A DNA stretch of 64,000 nt from the NCBI GenBank assembly GCA_965116325.1, contig OZ220675.1:2108001-2172000 (forward strand). The letters run 5' to 3'. Every line of letters begins with the position of its first letter. The first letter of the stretch is position 1. Position numbers and translations under genes: made by a program. Shown piece after piece: positions 1-8,537 of this stretch. Under the pieces are notes generated by a model that did no database searches, was not told the DNA's origin, and saw nothing but the letters and a program-made list of their open reading frames with translations. The stretch comes from JAGWBF01 sp965116325 (lineage in GTDB: Bacteria; Chloroflexota; Dehalococcoidia; Lucifugimonadales; JAGWBF01).

Positions 1-1
1 T

Positions 2-619
2 CTCAATATCTTTGAAAACGTCCTGAAGGAACCCCTGGATGCCGCGGTGCCCGGCGGCTACAGGCCGGGAATGGGGATCGGCGCCCTCCTTGTAATCATC
101 TATCTCATAGGGCTAGCTGCCACCTTCGTGCTTGGCCGGAGGCTGCTGGACGTTGGGCACGGGCTGGTCGACATGATCCCCGTTGTGCGAGGTATATATC
201 GAACTGCCAGGCAGGCCATGGATATCCTGACAGCGGTTACCTCACCCGAAACGAGCAAATACAGCACCGTTGTCCTGGTGGAGTTTCCCGGCTATGGGCT
301 CAGGTCTCTCGGCCTCGTAACTTCTACCATTGAAGACCAGGATGGCAAGACTCTCCTTGCCGTGTATATGCCCACATCGCCCTTTCCCACCTCAGGGTTC
401 CTGGTGTTCCTGCCCCCGGAGCAAGTAAGCACAACTAGCATCAGCGTGGATGATGCGATGAAGTTGATCATCTCAGCGGGGATCGTATCGCCCGGCAAGG
501 TCGAATCGGACCCGCAGGCGGCCCCCATCTGGGTGCCGGCGTCCCGGGAAGAAATGGCAGACAAGGGTGTCCTAACCGAGGACCCCAGGGGAAGTCAGAG
601 AGAAGCTTCGAACCAGTGA
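2..619 (+). CDS. DUF502 family membrane protein (5' truncated by window edge)
   Basis: The reading frame is open from the first bases, so the true start lies outside the window; a GTG at 47 is only an internal candidate. After a segment ending PGGYRPG comes one clear hydrophobic helix (IGALLVIIYLIGLAATFVLG), then 'IPVVRGIYRTARQ' and a soluble beta-rich domain with 'VVLVEFPGYGLRSLG' and 'YMPTSPFPTSGFLVFLP'. This order is that of DUF502 proteins, inner-membrane proteins of unknown function. Family members usually have a second N-terminal helix, which would lie upstream. The charged C-terminal tail is unremarkable. The last 25 bp overlap the convergent acetyltransferase gene. Confidence 0.8.
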   Translation, partial: LNIFENVLKEPLDAAVPGGYRPGMGIGALLVIIYLIGLAATFVLGRRLLDVGHGLVDMIPVVRGIYRTARQAMDILTAVTSPETSKYSTVVLVEFPGYGLRSLGLVTSTIEDQDGKTLLAVYMPTSPFPTSGFLVFLPPEQVSTTSISVDDAMKLIISAGIVSPGKVESDPQAAPIWVPASREEMADKGVLTEDPRGSQREASNQ

Positions 620-1485
620 AGCTCCTCTACGACCTTGAATCCTATGGAGCTGTATAGCTTTACGGCAGGCGTGTTCTCAGAATCGACGTCTAGCTGGATG
701 TGTTTCACTTCTCGTGACCTCAGGTACTCCATGCCTGCCAGAAGCACAGGCTTGCTCAACCCTTTGCCCCTGAAGGCCGGGTCGATCCCAATCATGCTGA
801 TTACGCCGAAGGAGTGTGGGCCCTCTCCCAGGGTGCAGGTCCAGCAGTAGCCTACAGTTGATGCATCGTTCCTCAACAGAATTATCCCCTCGTGGGGGCT
901 GATGGTCATCTCGGCGCGATACGCGATCTCTTCCGATGTGTTGGGGCAAAATCCCCAGTGACCGCCGAAGGCTGCGTTCTGAATGCCCGTCAGCTCATCG
1001 GCGTTACCCGGACGGTAACGCGCCAAGCTCAATCCTTCCGGCGCTTCGACCGGAGGCAGCTCCGGTTCTTGCCAACGCATGAGCCAGTAAGTCCGCACCT
1101 TTGCCAGCCCCTCTTGCTGCAGAAGGGTCGGCCAGGGCCCCAGAGGAGACACGCAGACGTGAAGCACCCCGGACCCCATGTTCTCAGCGTGGGAAATCGC
1201 TGTATGCACCAATGCGCTTTGCAGGGAAGGTTCGATGTGCTCCGGGTGGAGCCACATCTCCAGCACCGCCCTGCCAATGGGAGGCTCCGGGTGGACCAGG
1301 GAGGCGGCTACCAGCTCGCCGCCCTCTTCGAACAACGTGCAGTTGCTCTCGGGGAGCAGGCCGGGACGGCCAAGGTCCTCAGCCAGGAGTTCTTCGGTCC
1401 TCAACCCCTCTTCAGAGGGATTTGCCATGCCCATAAGCTGGGTTAGTTGGGGGAGGTCAGCCCACGTGAACTTGCGGACATCCAA
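595..1485 (-). CDS. Tandem GNAT-family N-acetyltransferase
   Basis: A protein of 296 residues with two GNAT modules, a layout also seen in mycothiol synthase (MshD). The N-terminal half (about 1-140) is degenerate. The C-terminal half (about 150-296) carries the acetyl-CoA binding signature 'IGIDPAFRGKGLSKPVL' and the closing 'NTPAVKLYSSIGFK'. It should transfer an acetyl group to an amine, but the substrate cannot be read from sequence. The start is TTG at 1485, the only in-frame initiator nearby, preceded by TGAGG at suitable spacing. A promoter and an intrinsic terminator lie in the roughly 165-nt leader, so expression may be controlled by attenuation. Confidence 0.8.
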   Translation of the reverse strand: MDVRKFTWADLPQLTQLMGMANPSEEGLRTEELLAEDLGRPGLLPESNCTLFEEGGELVAASLVHPEPPIGRAVLEMWLHPEHIEPSLQSALVHTAISHAENMGSGVLHVCVSPLGPWPTLLQQEGLAKVRTYWLMRWQEPELPPVEAPEGLSLARYRPGNADELTGIQNAAFGGHWGFCPNTSEEIAYRAEMTISPHEGIILLRNDASTVGYCWTCTLGEGPHSFGVISMIGIDPAFRGKGLSKPVLLAGMEYLRSREVKHIQLDVDSENTPAVKLYSSIGFKVVEELHWFEASL

Positions 1486-1528
1486 CGATCGGCCTCATTG
1501 TCTGGATCTGGGTCTGGTTCCGGGCTAC

Positions 1529-1562
1529 AAAAAAGGTGGCCCCATTCTATGCAAGGCCACCT
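1529..1562 (-). terminator. Intrinsic terminator in the GNAT leader
   Basis: On the minus strand an 8-bp perfect stem AGGTGGCC/GGCCACCT (1562-1555 with 1541-1534) encloses a 13-nt loop and is followed at once by TTTTTT. This is a textbook rho-independent terminator with no upstream gene to serve. Confidence 0.7.
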
Positions 1563-1652
1563 GGTCGCTGATAGCTGCCTGAAGCAGGTCCTCGACTAGT
1601 TCTCTAAGGCGCGCCGACCATCCAGCCGGCCGAACCCATGCCTTGACAGGCA
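1529..1652 (-). ncRNA. Leader RNA with internal terminator upstream of the GNAT gene (or a free sRNA)
   Basis: From the minus-strand promoter at 1659-1687 a transcript would start near 1652 and meet a rho-independent terminator at 1529-1562, about 45 nt before the GNAT start. No gene on this strand lies between promoter and terminator, so the terminator either attenuates the GNAT gene or ends a roughly 120-nt sRNA. I did not recognise a T-box, SRP RNA or other named family. The promoter and hairpin are seen directly; the function is inferred. Confidence 0.4.
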
Positions 1653-1658
1653 TAGGCG

Positions 1659-1687
1659 ATTGTAGCAAAGTATCGAACTGCGAACAA
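1659..1687 (-). promoter_or_regulatory. Promoter for the GNAT leader
   Basis: Minus-strand TTGTTC (1687-1682), a 17-bp spacer and TACAAT (1664-1659). It overlaps a TTGACA at 1643-1648 on the plus strand that could serve the divergent PIG-L gene, although no good plus-strand -10 follows. Confidence 0.55.
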
Positions 1688-1709
1688 GGGCAGATAGGGA
1701 GGTTGGTGA

Positions 1710-2414
1710 ATGGTCGAAGCTCCGGGCACAGCCTTGGTGGTGATACCCCATCCGGACGATGCCGAAGGCTGGTGTGGGGGCACTGTTGCTTCCTGGATAG
1801 GCCAGGGCACCAAGGTGTTTTACGTCCTGTGCACCGATGGCAGCAAGGGCTCCGACGACCCCAACACCGACCCCGTCCAGCTTGCCGCGACCAGGGAGCA
1901 GGAGCAGTTGGATGCTGCTGAGGTGCTGGGGGTGAAGGAGGTTGTGCTGCTGCATCATCCCGATGGCGAGCTGGAGGACAACGGGGAGCTTCGCCGTGAA
2001 ATCGTGCGGGCCATTCGCCGGTTTCGCCCCGATGTGATCCTATGTCCCGATCCCTACCGCCGCGCCTTTCACTGGCACCGCGACCACCGAATCACCGGCC
2101 TGGTGACCGCTGACGCAGCCTTTCCATACGCGAGGGACTACCTCCACTTCCACGAGCTCTATGCCGAGGAAGGGCTTGAGCCCCATAAGACGGGCATGTG
2201 CCTGTTTTGGGCCCCCGACGCGGCCGACACCTACGTGGACATAGGTGAGGTCCTCGACATAAAGGCCAGGGCGCTAAGCTGCCATAAGAGCCAGATATCC
2301 AAGCGGCCGGACGGGGATGTGGCTGCATCGGTGCGGGAGAGGGCTAAAGCTGCGGCCGAGGGTTCGGACTGCGAGTACGCCGAAGCCTACCGCAAGCTGG
2401 AGTTCAGGCGCTAG
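1710..2414 (+). CDS. PIG-L/LmbE family deacetylase
   Basis: A protein of 234 residues with the family's metal-binding HPDDAE motif near residue 13 and a second histidine region 'FHWHRDHRITG' near 125. PIG-L enzymes are zinc hydrolases that de-N-acetylate GlcNAc conjugates, for example in mycothiol or bacillithiol synthesis or antibiotic tailoring. The neighbouring GNAT gene has an MshD-like tandem layout, so a thiol-conjugate link is conceivable. No mshA or mshC is present, so the pairing is only suggestive. The start ATG is preceded by GGGAGG. Confidence 0.85.
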   Translation: MVEAPGTALVVIPHPDDAEGWCGGTVASWIGQGTKVFYVLCTDGSKGSDDPNTDPVQLAATREQEQLDAAEVLGVKEVVLLHHPDGELEDNGELRREIVRAIRRFRPDVILCPDPYRRAFHWHRDHRITGLVTADAAFPYARDYLHFHELYAEEGLEPHKTGMCLFWAPDAADTYVDIGEVLDIKARALSCHKSQISKRPDGDVAASVRERAKAAAEGSDCEYAEAYRKLEFRR

Positions 2415-2443
2415 TCCTAGCCCCGTCCCGTTTTCGTCTCAAC

Positions 2444-4147
2444 TTAGTTGTGGGACGCGTTGTAGAGGGCGTTCCGCATCACCCGCCCAGGCATAGCTCC
2501 CGTTGGCTTGCCGTCGTCGATCAGCACTTCGCCGTTAACTATGGTGGACTTGATCCCTTCGGCCAGCTCCTGCATCCGCCATCCGCCCGCGGGGAAGTCG
2601 TACACCACCTCTTCCGGCAGGGGACGCACCGTCTCCCGGTCAAACACCGAGATGTCGGCGGCCATCCCCGGCCTGAGAAGCCCCCGGTCGTAGATTCCGA
2701 AAGCCGATGCCGAGTCAAAGGTCAGCTTGCGGACGGCGTTCTCCAAGGGCATTATCTCCTTCTCTCGAACCCAGTAGCCCAGCAGCCTGGTGCTGTACCC
2801 GTAGCCCCCGTGGAACTGGACGTGGGCCCCGCCGTCGGACAGGCCGACAAAGGAGTTGGGGTAGTTCAGAATCTGGGTGCATGCATCGAAGTCCACGTTT
2901 AGCTCGCCATGCAGGAAGGTGGTGTTGAGCTCCTCTTCCACCACCAGGTCCAGGAAGGCGTCGATGATGTTCTTCCCCTGAGACTCGGCCATCTGTTTGA
3001 TGGTCATGCCCTGAAGGCCCTTGTTTTTGTCGAGGACTGCTTGGTTCACCCACATGTAGTCGTACCAGTTGCGTGCCATGTTCACATCGGGCAGCTCTTC
3101 CTGCCACTCTACAACCTCGGTATGGAGCTTCCTCCGCACCTCGGGGTTTCGGTACGCTTCCATCTTGGCTTCGTCGGAAGAAAGGAGGATGGGGTGCCAG
3201 GTAGGAACGCCCCTGAATACCTGGCAGTTCTTCATGGTGAAGGTCTGGGTGACGCTGTTGGGTGTGCACAGGGGGTTGGCCCTTATGCCGGCCTTTGAGG
3301 TCTCGTCGACTATGGCCATGAGCTCTTTCCATTCATTGGGCTTGCGAGCGCTATGGCTGAGGTTGTTGTACACCACCTGCCTGCCGGTGGCCTCGGAAAG
3401 GCGGGTCATCATTCGGTCCTTGATCTCGGCGAAGCGACCACCCCCGCTTTGGATCATTCCCGTTCCAAGCTCCTGGAGCACATGCCCCAGGGCAAAGGTC
3501 TCTTCCTCGTTAGCCCAAATCGCCGGGATCAGCACTCCCTGGGGGTCGTAATGGGCCCGGTTCTGGGAGATGGACAAGCCGAGGGCGCCTGCTTCCATCC
3601 CGTCCCGGAGCACCGAGGCCATAGCCTCGATCTCATCTCCCGTGGCTTCACGGCCCTGGCATTCATCTCCCATAACATAGTGCCGTATGGCGCTGTGGCC
3701 GATGAGGGCACCCACGTTGACTCCCAGGCGTCGGTCCAGGGTGTCCATGTACTGGCCTGTCGTTTCCCAGGAGAAGTCGACCGTCTGCAGGACATCCATG
3801 GGGATGGCCTCGACGTAGGACAGGAACTCGGCCAGGCGCTCCTCTGTCCCAGGCCTGACGGGGGCCAAGGAGAGGGAGCAATTTCCGATGATGACTGTTG
3901 TGGCGCCGTGATAGCAGGAGTAGGTGCACAATGGGTCCCAGGTGACCTGGGCATCGTAGTGGCAGTGGTTGTCAACGAATCCCGGGGACACCACCAGCCC
4001 CTGGGCATCCACCACCTTGTCAGCATGGCTGCCCAGCTTGCCTATCTCGGCAATCTTGCCGTTCTTGACGCCCACATCGCCATAGAAGGCTGGCATTCCA
4101 GAACCATCTACTACCAGGCCATCCTTGACCAACAAGTCGTAAGCCAT
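2444..4147 (-). CDS. D-aminoacylase-type amidohydrolase
   Basis: A 567-residue protein of the N-acyl-D-amino-acid deacylase branch of the amidohydrolase superfamily. The N-terminal beta-sandwich leads into 'SPGFVDNHCHYDAQVTWDP', which holds the HxH metal ligands, then 'GNCSLSLAPVRPG', 'GLSISQNRAHYD' and the late 'LSDGGAHVQFHGG' with the expected aspartate. The start is ATG at 4147 because AAAGGAG lies just upstream; in-frame codons further upstream lack a Shine-Dalgarno site and would add a non-family extension. It follows prmC by 135 bp on the same strand. Substrate is unknown; similar genes are abundant in SAR202 genomes. Confidence 0.85.
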   Translation of the reverse strand: MAYDLLVKDGLVVDGSGMPAFYGDVGVKNGKIAEIGKLGSHADKVVDAQGLVVSPGFVDNHCHYDAQVTWDPLCTYSCYHGATTVIIGNCSLSLAPVRPGTEERLAEFLSYVEAIPMDVLQTVDFSWETTGQYMDTLDRRLGVNVGALIGHSAIRHYVMGDECQGREATGDEIEAMASVLRDGMEAGALGLSISQNRAHYDPQGVLIPAIWANEEETFALGHVLQELGTGMIQSGGGRFAEIKDRMMTRLSEATGRQVVYNNLSHSARKPNEWKELMAIVDETSKAGIRANPLCTPNSVTQTFTMKNCQVFRGVPTWHPILLSSDEAKMEAYRNPEVRRKLHTEVVEWQEELPDVNMARNWYDYMWVNQAVLDKNKGLQGMTIKQMAESQGKNIIDAFLDLVVEEELNTTFLHGELNVDFDACTQILNYPNSFVGLSDGGAHVQFHGGYGYSTRLLGYWVREKEIMPLENAVRKLTFDSASAFGIYDRGLLRPGMAADISVFDRETVRPLPEEVVYDFPAGGWRMQELAEGIKSTIVNGEVLIDDGKPTGAMPGRVMRNALYNASHN

Positions 4148-4282
4148 GATATGTGTGCTCCTTTCGACGTACTGGGGACTGGCGAAGGGGGTCCCGCGCA
4201 ATGGGAGGTGATGGCCCCATTTTACTTGTGCATTAATGGGTGTCAAGGACGCTCCGGTAGCAATGCTAGCCGCCGGTTTTCC

Positions 4283-5146
4283 CTAGCCCAACGATGATGT
4301 GTCGATGACGAAGTAACGGTCCAGCCCTGCCAGGTCTCGCTGGACGGAAACTTCGGCCTTGGGGAACAGTGACCTCCCAAGCTCCTCCAGGGGGGATGCT
4401 TGGTGGGGGTCAATCTCCAGGAGGAGCATACCACCCTCCTTGAGCTTCCCGGGTGCTTGGTGAAGGAGGTCGCGGATCACATTCAAGCCGTCTTCTCCTC
4501 CATCCAGTGCTTCCCTGGGTTCCCACTGGACCTCGGGCTGTAGGTCGGCCATCGCCCCGGTGCGTATGTAGGGAAGGTTGGCGAGAATGATATCCGAGCT
4601 TTCGGGGATGTCATCCAGCAGGTTGCCCTGGACCAGAGTTACCCGGTCTGCCACGTTGTGCCGCTGTATGTTGCCGGCTGCTACATTTACCGCCCTTGAC
4701 GAACTCTCGGTGGCGTAGATGTGGGCCATGGGCAGATGTATTGCCAGGCTGATGGCTAGCGCCCCCGATCCGGTGCCCGCCTCGGAGATCACCCAGTCCG
4801 AGTCCCCTGCCCTCATCATCGATGTGAGGAGGGCCTGCTCCACAAGGTACTCCGACTCGGGCCTGGGGATGAGCACGTCCGGGCTGACTTCCAGCTCTAT
4901 GCCGTAGAACTCCTTCAGGCCAAGGATGTAGGCGAGAGGTTCCCGGGTGAGACGACGTTCCAGCGACTCTTGGAGCTGCTCTATGTGGGTCTCCGATACC
5001 TCTTGTTCCTGGAAGGCGTATAGCCTGTGCTTGGGGATTCTCAGTAGATGGTTCAGCAGCAGCTCGGCTTCAAGCCGCGCATCGGGAATGCCTGCTTCAG
5101 CGAGGGTGTCGTGGGTCTGACGGAGGATATCTCCAAGAGCGGCCAT
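4283..5146 (-). CDS. prmC: Peptide chain release factor N5-glutamine methyltransferase
   Basis: A 287-residue PrmC/HemK. The N-terminal helical domain contains 'DARLEAELLLNHLL'. The SAM-binding region reads 'ISEAGTGSGALAISLA', and the catalytic glutamine-binding motif is NLPY, a common variant of NPPY. PrmC methylates the GGQ glutamine of release factors in the cytoplasm. It lies directly downstream of prfA, the classic prfA-prmC pair, with a 119-bp gap. The start ATG is at 5146. Confidence 0.93.
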   Translation of the reverse strand: MAALGDILRQTHDTLAEAGIPDARLEAELLLNHLLRIPKHRLYAFQEQEVSETHIEQLQESLERRLTREPLAYILGLKEFYGIELEVSPDVLIPRPESEYLVEQALLTSMMRAGDSDWVISEAGTGSGALAISLAIHLPMAHIYATESSSRAVNVAAGNIQRHNVADRVTLVQGNLLDDIPESSDIILANLPYIRTGAMADLQPEVQWEPREALDGGEDGLNVIRDLLHQAPGKLKEGGMLLLEIDPHQASPLEELGRSLFPKAEVSVQRDLAGLDRYFVIDTSSLG

Positions 5147-5265
5147 TAGGGATACCTCGAGAAGGGAAATCCGGGATCTGCAGTATTCAAGATGGCTATG
5201 CCTGGGCGGGAATAGAGGAGAGGAGGGTCCGAGAGTTGCATTGGGCGCATGAGATGTGGGAAGGC

Positions 5266-6345
5266 CTAGTTCAGAGCCCCTTCCAGCATCTGGGTACGCT
5301 CTTTACTGGCAAGGGCATCCAGTATCCCATCCAGGTCCCCGTCCAGCACGGAATTGATGCCGTGGAAGCTGGTGTTGATGCGGTGGTCGGTGATCCGGTC
5401 CTGGGGGAAGTTGTAGGTGCGGATCTTCTCCGCCCGCTCTCCCGACCCCACCTGGCTTTTTCTCTCGTTGGCGATCTCGGTGTCTAGTCTCTGTCGCTCC
5501 GCTTCGTAGATGCGAGCCCGCATGATGGCCATGGCCTTCTGCTTGTTCTTGAACTGGGAACGTTCGTCCTGGCAGACGGCGATGGTCCCCGTCGGAATGT
5601 GAACGATGCGAACGGCGGTGGCCACCTTGTTCACGTTCTGGCCTCCGTGGCCCCCGGCATGGAATATGTCTATTCGAAGGTCGTCGGGATGGATGTTGAC
5701 ATCCACTTCATCGGCCTCGGGAAGGACTGCAACGGTTGCTGTAGAGGTGTGAATCCGGCCCGACGCTTCGGTCACGGGAACCCTCTGCACCCGGTGGGCG
5801 CCCCGCTCGAACTTGAGCAGGCTGTAGGCGCCCTGGCCACGGACCTCGAACACCACCTCTTTGAACCCACCGGAGCCTGAGGGATTGGTGTGCAGCACCT
5901 CCACATCCCAGTGGCGGAGCTGGGCGTACCGGGTGTACATCCTGAACAGGTCCCCAGCGAACAGGGATGCCTCCTGGCCTCCAATTCCCTCCCGGATCTC
6001 CATAATCACGTTCTTGCCGTCGTTGGGGTCCTTGGGGACCAATGCCCACCTGAGCTGCTGAGCCAGGTTCTCCATCAGCAGGTCCACACGTTCTACCTCA
6101 TCCTTGGCCAGGGATACGAGCGCATGGTCTGCGCCTTCGTTGATCAGGCTCTGGGCATCGGCCCGTTCTTTGAGGAGGTCTTTGTACTTCCGGCTCAAGG
6201 AGACAAGCTCCTCCAGGGAAGCGTGCTCCTTGGCCAGAGTCTGCACTTGGGAATGGTTGGATGCCACTTCCGGGGAAGCTAGTAGGTCTTCTATCTGTCG
6301 GTACCGTAGCTCGACGGATTCCAGTTTGTTGAAGAGAGGGTCCAC
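5266..6345 (-). CDS. prfA: Peptide chain release factor 1
   Basis: A 359-residue class I release factor. The codon-recognition tripeptide is PVT within 'HRVQRVPVTEASGRIHTS', the RF1 (PxT) form reading UAA/UAG, and the peptidyl-tRNA hydrolysis motif is GGQ in 'HAGGHGGQNVNKVATAVR'. Length and N-terminal helical domain are normal for RF1. It is the first gene of a minus-strand run with prmC and has its own promoter in the 6346-6522 spacer. Confidence 0.96.
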   Translation of the reverse strand: MDPLFNKLESVELRYRQIEDLLASPEVASNHSQVQTLAKEHASLEELVSLSRKYKDLLKERADAQSLINEGADHALVSLAKDEVERVDLLMENLAQQLRWALVPKDPNDGKNVIMEIREGIGGQEASLFAGDLFRMYTRYAQLRHWDVEVLHTNPSGSGGFKEVVFEVRGQGAYSLLKFERGAHRVQRVPVTEASGRIHTSTATVAVLPEADEVDVNIHPDDLRIDIFHAGGHGGQNVNKVATAVRIVHIPTGTIAVCQDERSQFKNKQKAMAIMRARIYEAERQRLDTEIANERKSQVGSGERAEKIRTYNFPQDRITDHRINTSFHGINSVLDGDLDGILDALASKERTQMLEGALN

Positions 6346-6460
6346 GCCCTACCCGGCATCCTTCCGGCTGGATGCTTCCCTATTAGGCACCCAGCTAAGT
6401 CAGTTTAGACCTCCCAGCGGCGAGAACCCTTCATGCGGGGCCGCCTGAGAGTATCACTTA

Positions 6461-6469
6461 TGATATATT
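6461..6469 (+). promoter_or_regulatory. Extended -10 promoter for trpF
   Basis: TG-A-TATATT on the plus strand, predicting a start near 6476 and a leader of about 47 nt before trpF. No good -35 is seen, which is normal for extended -10 promoters. It interlocks with the divergent prfA -10. Confidence 0.45.
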
Positions 6470-6472
6470 ATA
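6467..6472 (-). promoter_or_regulatory. -10 element for prfA
   Basis: A perfect TATAAT on the minus strand, about 120 bp upstream of prfA, with only a weak -35 (TTATGA) at 17 bp. It shares bases with the plus-strand trpF -10, so the two promoters probably compete for polymerase. Confidence 0.5.
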
Positions 6473-6482
6473 CAGGAACTTT

Positions 6483-6499
6483 GAACTTGTCATAAGTTC
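6483..6499. repeat. Inverted repeat in the trpF leader
   Basis: GAACTT-gtcat-AAGTTC lies between the predicted trpF start site and its ATG. It could be an operator or a small leader hairpin. No run of T follows, so it is not an intrinsic terminator. Confidence 0.4.
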
Positions 6500-6522
6500 T
6501 TGACCACAAAACTTTACCGAAA

Positions 6523-7251
6523 ATGCAACGTTCCAAAGGTTTCAGGACAGCATCCGAACTTTCTCCCCAGGCTTCCCGTCCCAAGATAAAGATATGCGGC
6601 GTGCGAAGCTTGGCGGAGGCGTCGAATGCCGCCTCCGCCGGGGCGGACTACATCGGCTTGCTGTTTGTTCCCCGACGACGGCGAAGGTTGGACGCCGGCA
6701 CGGCTGAAGGGATCGTGTCGGAATTCAAGGATGCTGGCTGGCAGGAGACGACAACGGTGGGCCTGTTCGCAGACCAGCCCATTGAAGAGGTAAACGGCAC
6801 GGTGCGCCGGTGCGGACTAGACATGGTGCAGCTTTGCGGTAACGAGTCGATGGACTACTGTGCCCAGGTGGAGGTCCCCTTGATAAAGGTGGTCCACGTG
6901 CCTGAGACTATGGGTCCTGACGATGTACCAGCCTCCCTGGTGCCCCGTATGGAGGGGCTGGAGAAGAATGGCTACATGGTGACCCTGGACCGCAAGGTGG
7001 AAGGACTGCAGGGGGGAACCGGACAGACCTTCGATTGGAGAGTTGCAAGGGTGTTGTCCCAGGAGGGGTTCACCTTTCTGCTGGCGGGAGGGCTCACTCC
7101 CGAAAACGTAGGCGAGGCCATCTCCGTTGCTCGCCCCTGGGGCGTGGATGTATCCGGCGGGGTAGAAACCGCGGGGGATAAGGACGGAGAAAAGGTACTG
7201 GCTTTCGTTGCCGCTGCTCGTGCAGCGGCAGACCGGATAGCTGGCCAATAG
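6523..7251 (+). CDS. trpF: Phosphoribosylanthranilate isomerase
   Basis: A 242-residue TIM barrel of the tryptophan pathway, converting PRA to CdRP in the cytoplasm. Family landmarks are 'KIKICGVRS' (catalytic Cys), 'ADYIGLLFVPRR', 'VQLCGNES', 'LAGGLTPENVGEA' and 'WGVDVSGGVE'. It carries about 20 extra N-terminal residues before KICG; there is no alternative initiator codon closer to the fold, and no clear Shine-Dalgarno site precedes the ATG. It is followed 21 bp later by trpB. Confidence 0.92.
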   Translation: MQRSKGFRTASELSPQASRPKIKICGVRSLAEASNAASAGADYIGLLFVPRRRRRLDAGTAEGIVSEFKDAGWQETTTVGLFADQPIEEVNGTVRRCGLDMVQLCGNESMDYCAQVEVPLIKVVHVPETMGPDDVPASLVPRMEGLEKNGYMVTLDRKVEGLQGGTGQTFDWRVARVLSQEGFTFLLAGGLTPENVGEAISVARPWGVDVSGGVETAGDKDGEKVLAFVAAARAAADRIAGQ

Positions 7252-7272
7252 AGCTAGCCGACAAGGAGAGTA

Positions 7273-8490
7273 GTGACTGGCGGACAAGTCCTGCCCGATG
7301 AACGGGGAAGGTTTGGATCCTTTGGGGGAAGGTTCGTTCCGGAAACCTTGATGGCCGCCCTGGAGGAGCTGGACCGGTCTTACAGCGATGCCCAGGAAGA
7401 TGCCGGCTTTCAGGAAGAGTTCGGCAGACTGCTGTCCACTTACGTGGGACGCCCGACCCCCTTGCACTATGCCGCGAGGCTGACCGAAGAGCTGGGCGGA
7501 GCCAAGATATACCTGAAGCGGGAAGACCTGGCCCATACGGGCGCTCACAAGATCAACAATGCGCTGGGACAAGCCCTGCTGGCGAAGCACATGGGCAAGC
7601 CCCGGATCATAGCTGAGACGGGGGCGGGCCAGCACGGAGTGGCGGCAGCTACGGTGTGCGCCATGATGGGCCTGGACTGCACCGTATACATGGGATCGGA
7701 GGACATCAGGCGCCAGTCCCCCAACGTTTACAGGATGCGCCTCTTGGGGGCGGAGGTAGTTCCCGTCGAATCTGGCAGCCGCACTCTGAAGGATGCCATC
7801 AACGAAGCGATTCGGGACTGGGTCACCAATGTAGAGACCACCCACTATCTGCTTGGCAGCGCTGTGGGACCACACCCGTATCCCAGGATGGTGAGGGACT
7901 TTCAGTCGGTGATCGGCAGAGAGGCCCGCTCCCAGCTAATGGAGGTTGAGGGGACTCTGCCCGACTATGTTGTAGCCTGCGTAGGCGGAGGCAGCAACGC
8001 AATCGGGACCTTCTATCCTTTTGTGGATGACAAATCGGTAATGCTCATTGGGGTCGAGGCCGGCGGCGAGGGCATAAACACCAACAAGCACGCGGCCTCC
8101 CTGAGCAAGGGCACCCCTGGAGTGCTTCATGGCTCCATGTCATATCTGCTCCAGGATGACAACGGCCAGGTTATGGAGACCCATAGCGTGTCGGCAGGCT
8201 TGGACTACCCAGGGGTTGGCCCGGAACACTCCTATCTCAAAGATACGGGACGTGCTAGGTACCTGGCCGTCAACGACGACGATGCCCTCGAGGGGTTCCA
8301 TCTTCTGTGCCGTACGGAGGGAATCATCCCGGCGCTGGAACCTGCCCACGCCATCGCCTACCTTTCCCGCCTGGCCCGGGGATTGTCCAGAGACAAGACC
8401 GCACTGCTGTGCCTCAGCGGCAGGGGGGACAAGGATATTCACGTAGTGGTTGAGGCCGACGAGTCAGCCAGCCAGCCAACCCAGCACTGA
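7273..8490 (+). CDS. trpB: Tryptophan synthase beta chain
   Basis: A 405-residue PLP enzyme that joins indole with serine. The PLP lysine sits in 'HTGAHKINNALGQ', the glycine loop is 'CVGGGSNAIG', and 'GEGINTNKHAASL' and 'CLSGRGDKD' are typical of the TrpB1 type that pairs with TrpA. The start is GTG at 7273 with AAGGAG upstream. Normally trpA follows; here an SDR gene does, so the alpha subunit must be encoded elsewhere if this enzyme works as a complex. Confidence 0.95.
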   Translation: MTGGQVLPDERGRFGSFGGRFVPETLMAALEELDRSYSDAQEDAGFQEEFGRLLSTYVGRPTPLHYAARLTEELGGAKIYLKREDLAHTGAHKINNALGQALLAKHMGKPRIIAETGAGQHGVAAATVCAMMGLDCTVYMGSEDIRRQSPNVYRMRLLGAEVVPVESGSRTLKDAINEAIRDWVTNVETTHYLLGSAVGPHPYPRMVRDFQSVIGREARSQLMEVEGTLPDYVVACVGGGSNAIGTFYPFVDDKSVMLIGVEAGGEGINTNKHAASLSKGTPGVLHGSMSYLLQDDNGQVMETHSVSAGLDYPGVGPEHSYLKDTGRARYLAVNDDDALEGFHLLCRTEGIIPALEPAHAIAYLSRLARGLSRDKTALLCLSGRGDKDIHVVVEADESASQPTQH

Positions 8491-8537
8491 TCCGCTTCCA
8501 GGCGGGTCCTGAATTCAGCCAGCCAATGGAGGGTGCA

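Noticed and set aside
1529..1652. T-box or SRP RNA identity for the GNAT leader
   Set aside because: The T-box core TGGNACCGCG and the SRP GGAAG-type tetraloop stem are absent; only the hairpin and T-run are supported.
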